Shown: positions 42,286 to 50,865 of the stretch, in pieces
Layout: each line of letters opens with the position of its first letter
Position numbering within the stretch: the stretch's first letter is position 1
Assembly: GCA_028821265.1 (NCBI GenBank)
Contig: JAPPGU010000029.1
Location: 1-64,000 of the forward strand
Length of the DNA stretch: 64,000 bases
Source: a bacterium
GTDB taxonomy: Bacteria > Actinomycetota > Acidimicrobiia > Spongiisociales > Spongiisociaceae
Reading direction: 5' to 3'
Notes under the pieces: model-generated
Databases searched by the model: none
What the model was told of the DNA's origin: nothing
The model's input: the letters and a program-made list of their open reading frames with translations, nothing else
Position numbers and translations under genes: made by a program

Positions 42286-43590
42286 CTAGAACATGATGGA
42301 GGGGGGCTCCATCGGGCTGGGCCGGCCGCCATACAGCAGGTCGCAGTGTCCGGGGGTTTGCCCGACGAAAACCGGGTGACCATGGCGGACGATTTCGGCC
42401 GGCATGAGGCATGCGCCCATCGTCCCGTCGGGAAGGACCACCACCTTGGCGACGGTGGTCTGGGCGCTCACCGGGTTGATGCGACGCCAGACGATGTGGC
42501 CGAGTCCCCAGGCCACCGGTTTGCCGTCTATCTCGCCGAGCGGCCCCACCCGGTGCTGGTGATGGCCGAAGATGATGTCGGCGCCCGCCGCCACCATGGC
42601 TTCGGCGTGCGCGATGTCATCCGGCCGGGGTTGGGTGTCGAGCTGCATGCCCCAGTGGATGGTCACGATCACGAGGTCGGCGATCTCGGCGGCCCGCTCC
42701 ACGGCCGCCACCATGTCCGCCCGGTCGTCACCGCTGGCGATGCCGGGCCGGTCCTCGGTGGCCAGCCATGACCTGGTGGATAGCACGCCGCCGAACCCCA
42801 GCACGGCAATCTTCCAGCCGCGGATCTCGAGCAGCGCAGGGCGGTAGGCCTCCTCGTAGTCGGACCCCGCTCCGACCGGATGGATGCCCGCCGCCCGGAG
42901 GTTGGCGACCGAGTCGACCAACGCCTCACGACCGAAGTCCAAGGCATGGTTGTTGGCCAGATTGGCCACGTCTACGCCGGCCTCCAGCGCGGAGGGAAGG
43001 GCGGCGGGGTCGCAGCGGAAGTTGAACGCCTTGGGCACCGGATCGCCGAGGTCGGACACGGCGCACTCCATGTTGATGACCGTCAGATCATCCCTCTGGA
43101 AGATTCCGCCGAGCCCTGACCACGCATAGCCATATCCCTCCGAGGGGAAGGTCGGTATGTAGACGGGATCGAGAGCCACATCGCCGATTCCGTGGATGAT
43201 CAGCGCCTCTCTCGGACGCACCGGCGGCGCGACTGAAAGGGTCGTCGCAGTGGCCGCGGAGAGAGTTGTCGTAGTGGTCTTCGATGCCGCGGTGGTCGAC
43301 GTACTGGCGGTGACAAACGTAGTGGTGACGGGTGTGGTGGAAGTGGTCGTCGCCTCCGCAGCAGGCGACGTGGAGGGTGGCGCCGGCGGGCCGGTCGTGA
43401 CAGTCGAAGCGTCCGAGCCCGTGGCAGAAGGCTTTCCGCTCCCCGGGCCGTCCTGCTCGACCGGCACCGCGGATGCACCCACCGTGCCCCCTGTACGATC
43501 CGCCGAGGCGGCCGATGAGCTGCACGCCGCCGCGGCCACGACCACCAACAGCAAGAGCACCGTGCTTTGTAGCTTGATCTCTCGACTCAC
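42286..43590 (-). CDS. CapA-family metallophosphatase-like lipoprotein
   Basis: A 434-residue exported protein. Residues 1-21 are a signal peptide ending VAAAAC, then a linker of about 120 residues rich in Thr, Ser, Ala and Pro. The CapA/PGA_cap domain starts near ALIIHGIGDVALD, with VINMECAVSD, NLANNHALDFG, IVTIHWGMQ and FGHHQHRVGPLG, the His-rich metal motifs of that calcineurin-like fold. The long linker suggests surface display. GTG 43590 has GGAG seven bases upstream; earlier in-frame codons give no signal peptide. No capsule cluster is near, so it is probably a stand-alone phosphodiesterase-like or amide-forming protein. Confidence 0.85.
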   Translation of the reverse strand: MSREIKLQSTVLLLLVVVAAAACSSSAASADRTGGTVGASAVPVEQDGPGSGKPSATGSDASTVTTGPPAPPSTSPAAEATTTSTTPVTTTFVTASTSTTAASKTTTTTLSAATATTLSVAPPVRPREALIIHGIGDVALDPVYIPTFPSEGYGYAWSGLGGIFQRDDLTVINMECAVSDLGDPVPKAFNFRCDPAALPSALEAGVDVANLANNHALDFGREALVDSVANLRAAGIHPVGAGSDYEEAYRPALLEIRGWKIAVLGFGGVLSTRSWLATEDRPGIASGDDRADMVAAVERAAEIADLVIVTIHWGMQLDTQPRPDDIAHAEAMVAAGADIIFGHHQHRVGPLGEIDGKPVAWGLGHIVWRRINPVSAQTTVAKVVVLPDGTMGACLMPAEIVRHGHPVFVGQTPGHCDLLYGGRPSPMEPPSIMF

Positions 43591-43861
43591 GCTCTGGCTC
43601 CGCCAACGGCTCCCTCCGTACCGAGGAAGGGACCGGTGTGATAGCGCGATCCTAAACCCGGAAGCCCTCTCCACCACGGCATCTCCCCGACTCGTCCAGG
43701 AGACGGCCCAGTGATAACGATTGCCGGACCCGCCGGCTCGCTGAACCGGCACTCCATGCTGCGTGGCGGCCTGTCCGCCGTTTCCAACCACCCACCTGCC
43801 CACTGGCCTCTATCCTGAGCCATGACTCCCCCGTGACCGTGAACTCCGACCGAGGAGCCGA

Positions 43862-44371
43862 GTGATCGACGCCGACATCACCACCGTCGAGACGGTAATC
43901 CGCCTCATCCCGCTGCTGATCCTGCTCGGAACCGGAGTGATGGGCGCCATCGTGGTGCTGAACAACATCACCGCACCCGGCGCCAACCTGGCCTTCGTCG
44001 AGCACATCATGACGATGGACACCACCAACATGGACAGGGGCACGCAGTGGCGGGCAATCCGGTCGCCGATCCTCCACCGGATCGCCTTCGTCACGATCCT
44101 CGTATTGGAGATGACGTTCACCGTGCTGTCGCTGGTCGGTAGTTACTTCCTGGCTGTCAACCTAGGGGCGCCTGCCGACGCCTGGGAAGCGGCCAAACTG
44201 TTCGGCTACCTGGGCTTCATGGTGGCCCTGGTGGTCTGGTTCCTCATCATCCAGGTGGTCGGCGCCGAGTGGTTCGTCAGCTGGCAGTCGGAGAGTTGGA
44301 ACGCGATCCGCGACTCCACCCGGATCAACCTGATCACCCTGGCCGGCATCATCCTCCTCCGGCTGGCCTAG
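43862..44371 (+). CDS. DUF2165-family small integral membrane protein
   Basis: A 169-residue protein with four hydrophobic segments (about 12-34, 72-98, 110-132, 150-167). HIMTMDTT, then WRAIRSPILHRIAF, and the ending SWNAIRDSTRINLITLAGIILLRLA match the DUF2165 family; function unknown. GTG 43862 has GAGGAG at good distance. It diverges from the CapA-like gene and is followed 27 bases on by a lipoprotein gene. Confidence 0.8.
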   Translation: MIDADITTVETVIRLIPLLILLGTGVMGAIVVLNNITAPGANLAFVEHIMTMDTTNMDRGTQWRAIRSPILHRIAFVTILVLEMTFTVLSLVGSYFLAVNLGAPADAWEAAKLFGYLGFMVALVVWFLIIQVVGAEWFVSWQSESWNAIRDSTRINLITLAGIILLRLA

Positions 44372-44398
44372 CCCCCCAGCCGGATAGAATCTCCCGGC

Positions 44399-44923
44399 AT
44401 GCCATTCCGCCACCGGCGCCGCCGGAATTCCCTGGCAGTCCTCCCGGTCGTCGCTGTGCTGGCGATGGCGTCGGTTGCCTGCGGTTCCGACGAGAGAACG
44501 TCCTCCGGGATCACCCAGACCGGGATCACGACAGCCACTGATCCCGTCACCGACACCACGGCCGGCACCCGACCCGCACCGGTCGAAGAGACCACCACCA
44601 CGATCGTGGCGGACGAACCGGCCACAGAGGACCCGCCGGCCTACATCCGCAACGTGGAGGTGGCCATCCTCGAGTCCTTCCCCCCGCAGGTGTCGGTGGA
44701 GATCGAAGGTGACCATCCCACACCTTGCCACGAGACCCGCACCGAGGCCACGGAGGACGGGAGCGACTACACGATCATGGTCTGGAGCGTTGCGCCGGAA
44801 CCCGGCTCCGTCTGCGCCCAGGTGCTCGAGCCGTTCGAGGTGGTCGTACCGATCGGTGACGGGTTCGAGCCCGGGGACTACACCGTGACGGTCAACGGGG
44901 CGACTCATCAGTTCTCCATCTGA
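44399..44923 (+). CDS. Hypothetical lipoprotein
   Basis: A 174-residue exported lipoprotein of unknown function. A strongly basic start (RHRRRR) precedes a hydrophobic stretch ending ASVAC at about residue 28, then a Thr-rich linker to about residue 80. The C-terminal 90 residues form a small beta-rich domain with two cysteines (PTPCHET and GSVCAQV) that may form a disulfide. The ending EPGDYTVTVNGATHQFSI resembles a beta-sandwich edge. Confidence 0.7.
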   Translation: MPFRHRRRRNSLAVLPVVAVLAMASVACGSDERTSSGITQTGITTATDPVTDTTAGTRPAPVEETTTTIVADEPATEDPPAYIRNVEVAILESFPPQVSVEIEGDHPTPCHETRTEATEDGSDYTIMVWSVAPEPGSVCAQVLEPFEVVVPIGDGFEPGDYTVTVNGATHQFSI

Positions 44924-45038
44924 TCGCACCCCGGCGCGGTCCGCAACTCGGGAACCGAGTCCGGGTAGTCATGAACGGGCTCAGTCACCGGTAGGAGCCG
45001 GCGCGATCGGTCACTTCCAGTGGATACTTCCGATCCTT

Positions 45039-46730
45039 GTGCTCTTCGCCGCGGCCTGCGGGACGAGCGAACGGGATGCGCCCCCCTCCACACAGCCCCC
45101 GACCACTCAGCCAACCACGACCACGGCCACGGCCACCACCTCGCAACCGACCACGACCACCACCTCGGTCCCGCCCACCACCACGTCGACATCCACCACG
45201 ACCACCCCTCCCACCACCACCTCGATCCCGGCCGAGACGACCACCACCACGACACCCGGCCCGCCCGAGACCGTCGAGATCGTCATCTCGGAACCGGCCG
45301 GGATACGCACGCTGGATCCGATCAACTCCGACGGCAGCGGTCGGGACGCTCCGGTGCTGACCACCGTCTACGAGACCCTGGCCTGGACCAGCCCCTCGGG
45401 CGAGGTACTACCCCGCCTTGCCACCGAATGGAGCATCTCCGAGGACCGCAGGACCTACACCTTCCGCTTGAGGCAGGGCGTCCGGTTCCACAACGGCGCC
45501 GACTTCACGGCCCAGGACGTGGTCTACAGCGTCACGCGGGCGCTCACCGGGGGCGGTCCGGTCGTACGCCAACGGGCCCGGAACCTCGACAGCGTGACCG
45601 CGACCGACGATTACACGGTCGTCTTCGAGCTGACGGAACCGTCGAGCGCCTTCCTGTTCGAAGTCGCCGACCCCACCGGAACCGGGTTCTCGTCGATCCT
45701 GACCGACACCGCACCCGGCCACGGAACGGCACCGATCGGGACCGGGCCGTTACGGTTCGTCTCCTATACGCCCGGCTCGGAACTGGTTCTTGAACCCAAC
45801 CCCGAATACTGGGACCCGTCCGCCCTCCCAGGCTACGAACGCCTCCGGGTTCGCATCATCGAGGACGAACCTGGCCGGGTGGCCGCCATCGAGGCTGGAG
45901 AAGTGGCCCTGATCCGGACGGACACCATCGAGGTAGCGGCCGGACTGGCCGAGGATCCGCTGCTCGAAGTGGTCGAGACACCGGCATGGACCATCTGGCT
46001 CCATGCCGCCCGCACGGGCAGGACCGCGGACGGCGCCGTGGTACGGGCCGCATGGCTGTCCCTGGACCGGGAGGGACTGGCCGACATCGCCTTCGGGGGC
46101 GCGGCGTCGCCGTGGTCCACATCCCATCCCCTGCTGGCGTACGGTCAAGGCCCTACCGAGCTACCCGGATACCAACGGGATGTCGAGGCGGCAGCGCAGA
46201 TACTGGCAGAGGCGGGGTACGAGGGCGGGATCAGCCTCGAACTGCTCTATCCGGAGCAGGACCTATACCCGGACGACTTCTTCCAGGTCTTGGTGGGTTC
46301 ATGGAGCAAGGCCGGGATCAGAGTCGAGCCGACGCCCGTCGGGCGAGCCACCTGGCTCGCCAGGCTTGTCACCGCCGATTACGACCTGACCGTCACCCGC
46401 CACGGCTGGCACGCCAATCCTTACCGCTACGTGCTCCCGAGGCCGGGCTGGCAGGCGCCTCCCGAGGATGTCCTCCCCGAGCTGATCCCGGCCCTGACCG
46501 ACCTGGCTACCGCAACCGACGGGGATCGCCCGGAAGCTTTCCGGAGGGTCCAGTTGCTCGAGTCGGAGCACGGATACCCCTTCATCGGGGTTGTCTACGT
46601 CAACTCGCACCACGCCTACCACACCCACCTGATCGAGAGCGCAGATGTAACCAGCTCGGTAACGGGCGACCGGCGCAACCTCTACCTCTCCCTGGCACCG
46701 GCCGGCCAGTTGCCAATCTCCTCCGAATAG
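45039..46730 (+). CDS. ABC transporter substrate-binding protein, family 5 (oligopeptide/nickel type)
   Basis: A family 5 binding protein of 563 residues from GTG 45039. The mature part shows the Thr/Pro linker and then TLDPINSDGSGRDAPVLTTVYETLA, YTFRLRQGVRFHNGADFTAQDVVYSV and IGTGPLRFVSYTPGSELVLEPNPEYW, all signature blocks. The lipobox LFAAAC lies only six residues after this GTG, too short for a signal peptide. In the same frame upstream is GHFQWILPILVLFAAAC, a good signal sequence, with GGAG eight bases before an ATC at 45006; no ATG, GTG or TTG is in frame there. Either a rare ATC start is used or the start codon is mutated or misread. No permease or ATPase of this class is adjacent. Confidence 0.85.
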   Translation: MLFAAACGTSERDAPPSTQPPTTQPTTTTATATTSQPTTTTTSVPPTTTSTSTTTTPPTTTSIPAETTTTTTPGPPETVEIVISEPAGIRTLDPINSDGSGRDAPVLTTVYETLAWTSPSGEVLPRLATEWSISEDRRTYTFRLRQGVRFHNGADFTAQDVVYSVTRALTGGGPVVRQRARNLDSVTATDDYTVVFELTEPSSAFLFEVADPTGTGFSSILTDTAPGHGTAPIGTGPLRFVSYTPGSELVLEPNPEYWDPSALPGYERLRVRIIEDEPGRVAAIEAGEVALIRTDTIEVAAGLAEDPLLEVVETPAWTIWLHAARTGRTADGAVVRAAWLSLDREGLADIAFGGAASPWSTSHPLLAYGQGPTELPGYQRDVEAAAQILAEAGYEGGISLELLYPEQDLYPDDFFQVLVGSWSKAGIRVEPTPVGRATWLARLVTADYDLTVTRHGWHANPYRYVLPRPGWQAPPEDVLPELIPALTDLATATDGDRPEAFRRVQLLESEHGYPFIGVVYVNSHHAYHTHLIESADVTSSVTGDRRNLYLSLAPAGQLPISSE

Positions 46731-46998
46731 CTGCTGCATTAGGAACGAAGTTCGATGCGCCGATGGACGGCTCGCATGGACGCGGTCCGGGGGTGCCTGC
46801 TACAGTGATCCGGCCAACCGTTCCGGCACCGACAGACGTAGTGCACAGTCTCCTCCGAGCCCTCGCGGCTCGAAATCGGCCACCCTTTGGGATCGGAGAG
46901 CGACAGGCGCTATAAATATGGGTTGCGCCGGTACGCGGCGTGATCCTTGGGAATTGACTGTGCCCAACATGGCAAGCAAGCGAGCGGAAGGACCTCGT
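46731..46998. other. Intergenic region before the coiled-coil binding-protein operon
   Basis: Apart from the promoter at 46887-46916 and the ribosome site at about 46985-46992, this 268-base gap shows no gene or strong hairpin. Confidence 0.5.
46887..46916 (+). promoter_or_regulatory. Candidate promoter of the importer operon
   Basis: TTGGGA at 46887-46892 and a good TATAAA at 46911-46916, 18 bases apart, in otherwise GC-rich DNA. Transcription would start near 46923, giving a leader of about 75 bases before ATG 46999. Confidence 0.5.
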
Positions 46999-48813
46999 AT
47001 GAAGAAGTTTCGTGGCGCCATCATCTTGATGGTGGCCCTAGCGTTGCTGGCGTCAGCCTGCGGCGACGACGGTTCGGCCGAAGCCGAAGCCGACGCTGCG
47101 GCGGCCCAGGCTGCAGCGGCCGAAGCCCAGGCAGCGGAAGCCCAGGCGGCAGCCGACGCAGCCGCGGCCCAGGCGGCGGAAGCCCAGGCGCAAGCCGACG
47201 CGGCTGCGGCCGAGGCTGCGGATGCCCAGGCGGCCCTCGAGGCAGCCCAGGCCGATCTAGAGGCCACCAAGGCTGCCGCTGAAGCCGGCGACGCGGAGGC
47301 ACAGGCCGCCTTGGAAGCCGCCGAGATGAAGGCCGAAGAGGCTGCCGCTATGGCTTCGGACGCCGAGATGAAGGCCGAAGAAGCTTCCATGATGGCCGAG
47401 GAAGCCGAGATGGCACTGGCCGAGTCCATGATGGTGGAGGCGCCCGAGATCCGTACTGCTGAGGTCCGCATGGGCATCTACCCCTGCTGCGCCGACCTTG
47501 CCTACTGGCAGATCCCGATCGAGCTGGGATGGTGGGAGGAATGGGGTATCACCATCACTCCTAACCAGCCGACCTATCACTACTTCACCGCCTCCCAGGA
47601 GATCGTTCCTTGGTTGGAGCGTGGTGACGGCGATGTCGCCCAGGGATGGGTACCTGGCGTTTTCGGAACTCTGGAGACTTTCGGTCAGACGATTCCGCCC
47701 ATCCACTTTGCTGACATCTACGTCGGCTATGCGATCCTGGTAGCCCCGGACAGCGAGGCCAAGACGGCAATCGAGTTCATGGACGAGGGCATGAGCTTCA
47801 CGGAGGCGGCCACGGCTGCGGTACAGCAGTTGGTCGGTAAGGAAGTCCATATCCCGCCGCACAGCACGACGCAGTCCCAGTACTCGGATGCCTTCTTCGC
47901 CTACCTGCCCCAGTGGTGGGAGGACGTAGTCGAGGACATTCCGGCCCTGGACGGCGAAGGCAACCCCTTGGTCCTCCTAGGCCGGGACGGGTCTCCGGTA
48001 CTTGATGACGCCGGAAACGCGCAGCCCATCCGCATCACCACCAACGACTGGCGTAACTACTCCACTCCGGTGTACGTGGATGACCCGACCATCGTGCAGC
48101 TCTCCGCACAAGCGGGCCGGATCGAGTTCGCCATGCCCTATGGCGCTCCGACCCTGGTGCAGATGATGCGCAACGGGTGGGATCCGCTGATCAACTTCGC
48201 CATGATGTACGAGCACGACGCCCTGTCACAGCAGACCGCGATCGCCTCGTCCACCGTTGGTGGCACCGGCCTTTTGGCTCGCCGCGAATGGGTCGAGGAG
48301 AACAAGGACCTCGCATATCGGGTCGTCGCGATGGCGAACCGTATTCTCGCCTATCTCGAGGATCCCGCGGTCCAGGAGACGGGTTGGGAGATCGAGGCCA
48401 ACATCATCAACGAGAAGCGCGGCATCACCATGGAACCTGAGGATATCGGGGTGATCTGGGATACGATCGATCCGTCCTTCAACTGGGAAGACCAGGAAGC
48501 TCTGTGGGATCTGAGCTTGCCGAGCTACCACCCCGAGACGGTGTTCCGCACCCAGATCGAGGCTCTGAAGGCGAGGGGAGTCCTGTCCGAGACTTACGAC
48601 ACTCAGGCGGGATTGGAAGAGTTCCTGCTGGCCCAGGAGATCTACTACGACCTCAAGGGCATGCAGGATCGCTCCGATGACCTGTTCGCTCGGGCGAGCG
48701 GCATGGACCTGTCGGCCAGCCAGCAGGCTCTGATCGACCAGGCCCAGGCCCTCTACGACAACTACAACTTCTACGACAGTCTTCGCTTCCTTGAGGCGGC
48801 CCTGATCGGCTAG
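46999..48813 (+). CDS. ABC substrate-binding lipoprotein with Ala-rich coiled coil
   Basis: A 604-residue lipoprotein. Residues 1-18 are the signal peptide ending in LLASAC. Residues about 23-145 are almost purely Ala, Glu, Gln, Asp and Met, in heptad-like repeats (AEAQAAEAQ, DAEAQAALEAAEMKAEEA), forming a long coiled coil or alanine-zipper stalk. The binding domain starts at about 150 (RMGIYPCCADLAYWQIPIELGWWEEWG) and resembles OpuAC/NMT1-type proteins. The C-terminus includes LSASQQALIDQAQALYDNYNFYDSLRF. ATG 46999 has GGAAGGA seven bases upstream. Permease, ATPase and a second permease follow. The stalk may trimerise the protein or lift it through the cell wall; this is inference. Confidence 0.85.
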   Translation: MKKFRGAIILMVALALLASACGDDGSAEAEADAAAAQAAAAEAQAAEAQAAADAAAAQAAEAQAQADAAAAEAADAQAALEAAQADLEATKAAAEAGDAEAQAALEAAEMKAEEAAAMASDAEMKAEEASMMAEEAEMALAESMMVEAPEIRTAEVRMGIYPCCADLAYWQIPIELGWWEEWGITITPNQPTYHYFTASQEIVPWLERGDGDVAQGWVPGVFGTLETFGQTIPPIHFADIYVGYAILVAPDSEAKTAIEFMDEGMSFTEAATAAVQQLVGKEVHIPPHSTTQSQYSDAFFAYLPQWWEDVVEDIPALDGEGNPLVLLGRDGSPVLDDAGNAQPIRITTNDWRNYSTPVYVDDPTIVQLSAQAGRIEFAMPYGAPTLVQMMRNGWDPLINFAMMYEHDALSQQTAIASSTVGGTGLLARREWVEENKDLAYRVVAMANRILAYLEDPAVQETGWEIEANIINEKRGITMEPEDIGVIWDTIDPSFNWEDQEALWDLSLPSYHPETVFRTQIEALKARGVLSETYDTQAGLEEFLLAQEIYYDLKGMQDRSDDLFARASGMDLSASQQALIDQAQALYDNYNFYDSLRFLEAALIG

Positions 48814-48836
48814 TCTCATCCGCCGAAGACAACGTG

Positions 48837-48857
48837 ACTTGCCTGGTGCAGGCAAGT
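48837..48857 (+). terminator. Perfect 9-bp hairpin after the binding-protein gene
   Basis: ACTTGCCTG and CAGGCAAGT pair perfectly around GTG, 23 bases after the stop. It probably protects the upstream message from 3' decay or works with the next hairpin as an attenuator. Confidence 0.5.
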
Positions 48858-48870
48858 GAGAAGGACCGAC

Positions 48871-48898
48871 GCGGGGTCGGATCGCCATCCGGCCCCGC
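48871..48898 (+). terminator. Strong GC hairpin, intra-operon attenuator
   Basis: GCGGGGTCGGAT and ATCCGGCCCCGC form a 12-bp stem with one G-T pair around CGCC, followed by GTTGGCTTGT. It lies between the binding-protein and permease genes, the usual place where importers limit read-through so that the binding protein is in excess. Confidence 0.6.
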
Positions 48899-48983
48899 GT
48901 TGGCTTGTGGACTAGAGACCAACCAGATCACCCTCCCAAGAGCGCTCCGTCAGTCGCCACTACGTAAAGGGGCTTGAGATCCA

Positions 48984-50072
48984 GTGACGATGACCTCCAC
49001 AGACGTTCTCGATGTGAGAGCCAAGGCACAACGAGAAAAGAGACGGCGCAGAATTGCCAGCATCGTCTATATTGCGATAGGAATAACCCTCTTTTTCGTT
49101 GCTTGGGTATTGCTCTCCCTCGAGGCATCTCCTTGGCACTACGACATCCCTCCGCCATTCGGCGCGGTGGGTCCCTTCCAGGACATACTCCAGGGGGTGT
49201 GGGGACTGTTCCGGGAGGAAGGCGCCATAGCCCACTTCTGGAGCAACCTTGGAACCAGCCAGGACATGAGGATCAAGTTCGTCCACGCCTGCCCCGATCT
49301 TCACCCGGCAAACGTCAACAATCCTTTCAGGCAAGTCGCCTCGAGCCTGATGGGATGGAAGTACACGTCTGACACCGCTGCCCTGACCGGTGGCCCTCTG
49401 CCGGTTCCGATCGGCCAGCTACCCGACTATTGCTATGGCTACGGCATTCACCTGATCGTGACGATCATCCGTATCCTGCTCGGCGCTGCGTTCGGCACCA
49501 TCGCCGGTCTCGCGATCGGCCTGTCCAGCCTCGTGTTCCCGAAGGTCGCCCAGGTATTCACGCCGATCGCCTCCTTCTTCGGAACCGCCCCCATCTTCAT
49601 CGCCGCACCGTTCTTCGTCATCTGGTTCGGTGTAGAGGTGCCGATCATGACCACGATCGGCCTGGTGACCTTCTACACGACCCTGCTCATGTACTTCTTC
49701 AGCCGGCGGGCTGCCGAGAACATTCCCGTCGGGATCGTGGAGTCGGCCCTGACCCTGGGCGGAACACCTCGTTCGATATTCCGCTGGGTCTACCTGCCCG
49801 GCACGGTTCCGGAGATCGCGGGGGGATTCCGCATCGCGCTGGCAGGTGCCTGGGGTTTGGGCGTCCTGGTGGAAGTGCTCGGGATACAGGTCGGCGGAGG
49901 TCACCTGATCGACATTTGGAGATTCTTGATCGGCCAACTCCAAGCCCCGTCAGCACTCGTGGCATTGATCACCTTCTACGGAGTTCTCGCCGTGGTGGTC
50001 GATGCACTACTGCTGGTGGTTATCCGTTACCTGACCAGGTGGTCCGAGGCTGGCCGCCGACTAGGGCTGTAG
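48984..50072 (+). CDS. ABC transporter permease 1
   Basis: A 362-residue permease. A cytoplasmic basic start leads to a first membrane helix at about 30-50; then a long outside segment of about 100 residues with Cys (HACPDLHP, PDYCYGYG) precedes the core permease domain with five helices from about 150. The EAA-like loop reads ESALTLGGTPRSIFRWVYLPGTVPEIAGG. Starts are GTG 48984 or ATG 48990. The large extracytoplasmic insert is unusual for SsuC-like permeases and could contact the stalked binding protein. Confidence 0.87.
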   Translation: MTMTSTDVLDVRAKAQREKRRRRIASIVYIAIGITLFFVAWVLLSLEASPWHYDIPPPFGAVGPFQDILQGVWGLFREEGAIAHFWSNLGTSQDMRIKFVHACPDLHPANVNNPFRQVASSLMGWKYTSDTAALTGGPLPVPIGQLPDYCYGYGIHLIVTIIRILLGAAFGTIAGLAIGLSSLVFPKVAQVFTPIASFFGTAPIFIAAPFFVIWFGVEVPIMTTIGLVTFYTTLLMYFFSRRAAENIPVGIVESALTLGGTPRSIFRWVYLPGTVPEIAGGFRIALAGAWGLGVLVEVLGIQVGGGHLIDIWRFLIGQLQAPSALVALITFYGVLAVVVDALLLVVIRYLTRWSEAGRRLGL

Positions 50073-50088
50073 ACAAGGAGGAACAGCT

Positions 50089-50865
50089 ATGTCAAGAGTC
50101 GTCAGCTTCGAGGGCCTGTGGTGCGTGTTCGAGCACCGGTCCGGCCAACTGGTCAACGCCCTCCACGATGTGAGTTTCGAAGTCCAACCCGGCGAGTTCG
50201 TTTGCGTGGTCGGGCGTTCCGGCCACGGCAAGACCACCCTCCTGCGGGTGCTGGCCGGGCTTCAACCTCCGACCGCCGGCCAGACAAGGCTGGGAGACAC
50301 GGTGGTCGAAGGGCCCGGCGCCGACCGGGCGATGGTGTTCCAGCAGGACACCGTCTTTCCCTGGCTTCACGTCCGCGATAACGTCGAGTTCGGCCTCCGC
50401 GCCCTCAAGGTGGACGACGAGGAACGAAAGTCCACAACCGCCCACTGGTTGGACGCGGTGGGGCTGACCGACTTCGCCGACTCGTGGCCCCGGGAACTGT
50501 CCGGAGGTATGCGCAAGCGGGTGGCGCTGGCGGCAGCCATGGCGGTCGGCTCCGATGTGATCCTCATGGACGAACCCTTCGGATCCCTCGACTACTTCAC
50601 CCGCCGCAATCTCCATGACGTGCTCCTCGACCTGTGGGAAGAGACACAGAAGACCATCTTCTTCGTGACCCACGACATCGAGGAGGCCTTGATCCTGGCC
50701 GACCGCGTGATCCTCCTGGCCGAAGGAAAACTGGTCGATGACATCCCGGTCGACCTGCCACGCCCCCGTGATGAAGATGTGCGAGCCAGTGCCGGCGCGG
50801 TGGATATCACCAAGACGATCCTGGCCCACTTGGGAATCACCGAAGAGGAAGCGACCCAGGTTTGA
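50089..50865 (+). CDS. ABC transporter ATP-binding protein
   Basis: A 258-residue ATPase of the nitrate/taurine/sulfonate type. Walker A is GRSGHGKTT, the Q-loop MVFQQDTVFPWLH, the signature LSGGMRKRVALAAAM and Walker B VILMDEPFGSLD, followed by VTHDIEEAL. AAGGAGG sits upstream of ATG 50089. One ATPase gene serves two permease genes (48984 and 50862), so a heterodimeric membrane part is expected. Its stop overlaps the TTG of the second permease. Confidence 0.92.
   Translation: MSRVVSFEGLWCVFEHRSGQLVNALHDVSFEVQPGEFVCVVGRSGHGKTTLLRVLAGLQPPTAGQTRLGDTVVEGPGADRAMVFQQDTVFPWLHVRDNVEFGLRALKVDDEERKSTTAHWLDAVGLTDFADSWPRELSGGMRKRVALAAAMAVGSDVILMDEPFGSLDYFTRRNLHDVLLDLWEETQKTIFFVTHDIEEALILADRVILLAEGKLVDDIPVDLPRPRDEDVRASAGAVDITKTILAHLGITEEEATQV

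Noticed and set aside
45107-45250. Repetitive ACC-rich tract suggesting a CRISPR-like or microsatellite array
   Set aside because: It codes for the Thr/Pro linker of the binding lipoprotein; there is no repeat-spacer structure.
47085-47440. GCC/GAA-rich repeat suspected to be a tandem DNA repeat
   Set aside because: Unit length is irregular and the reading frame stays open as an Ala/Glu coiled coil, so it is a protein-level repeat.
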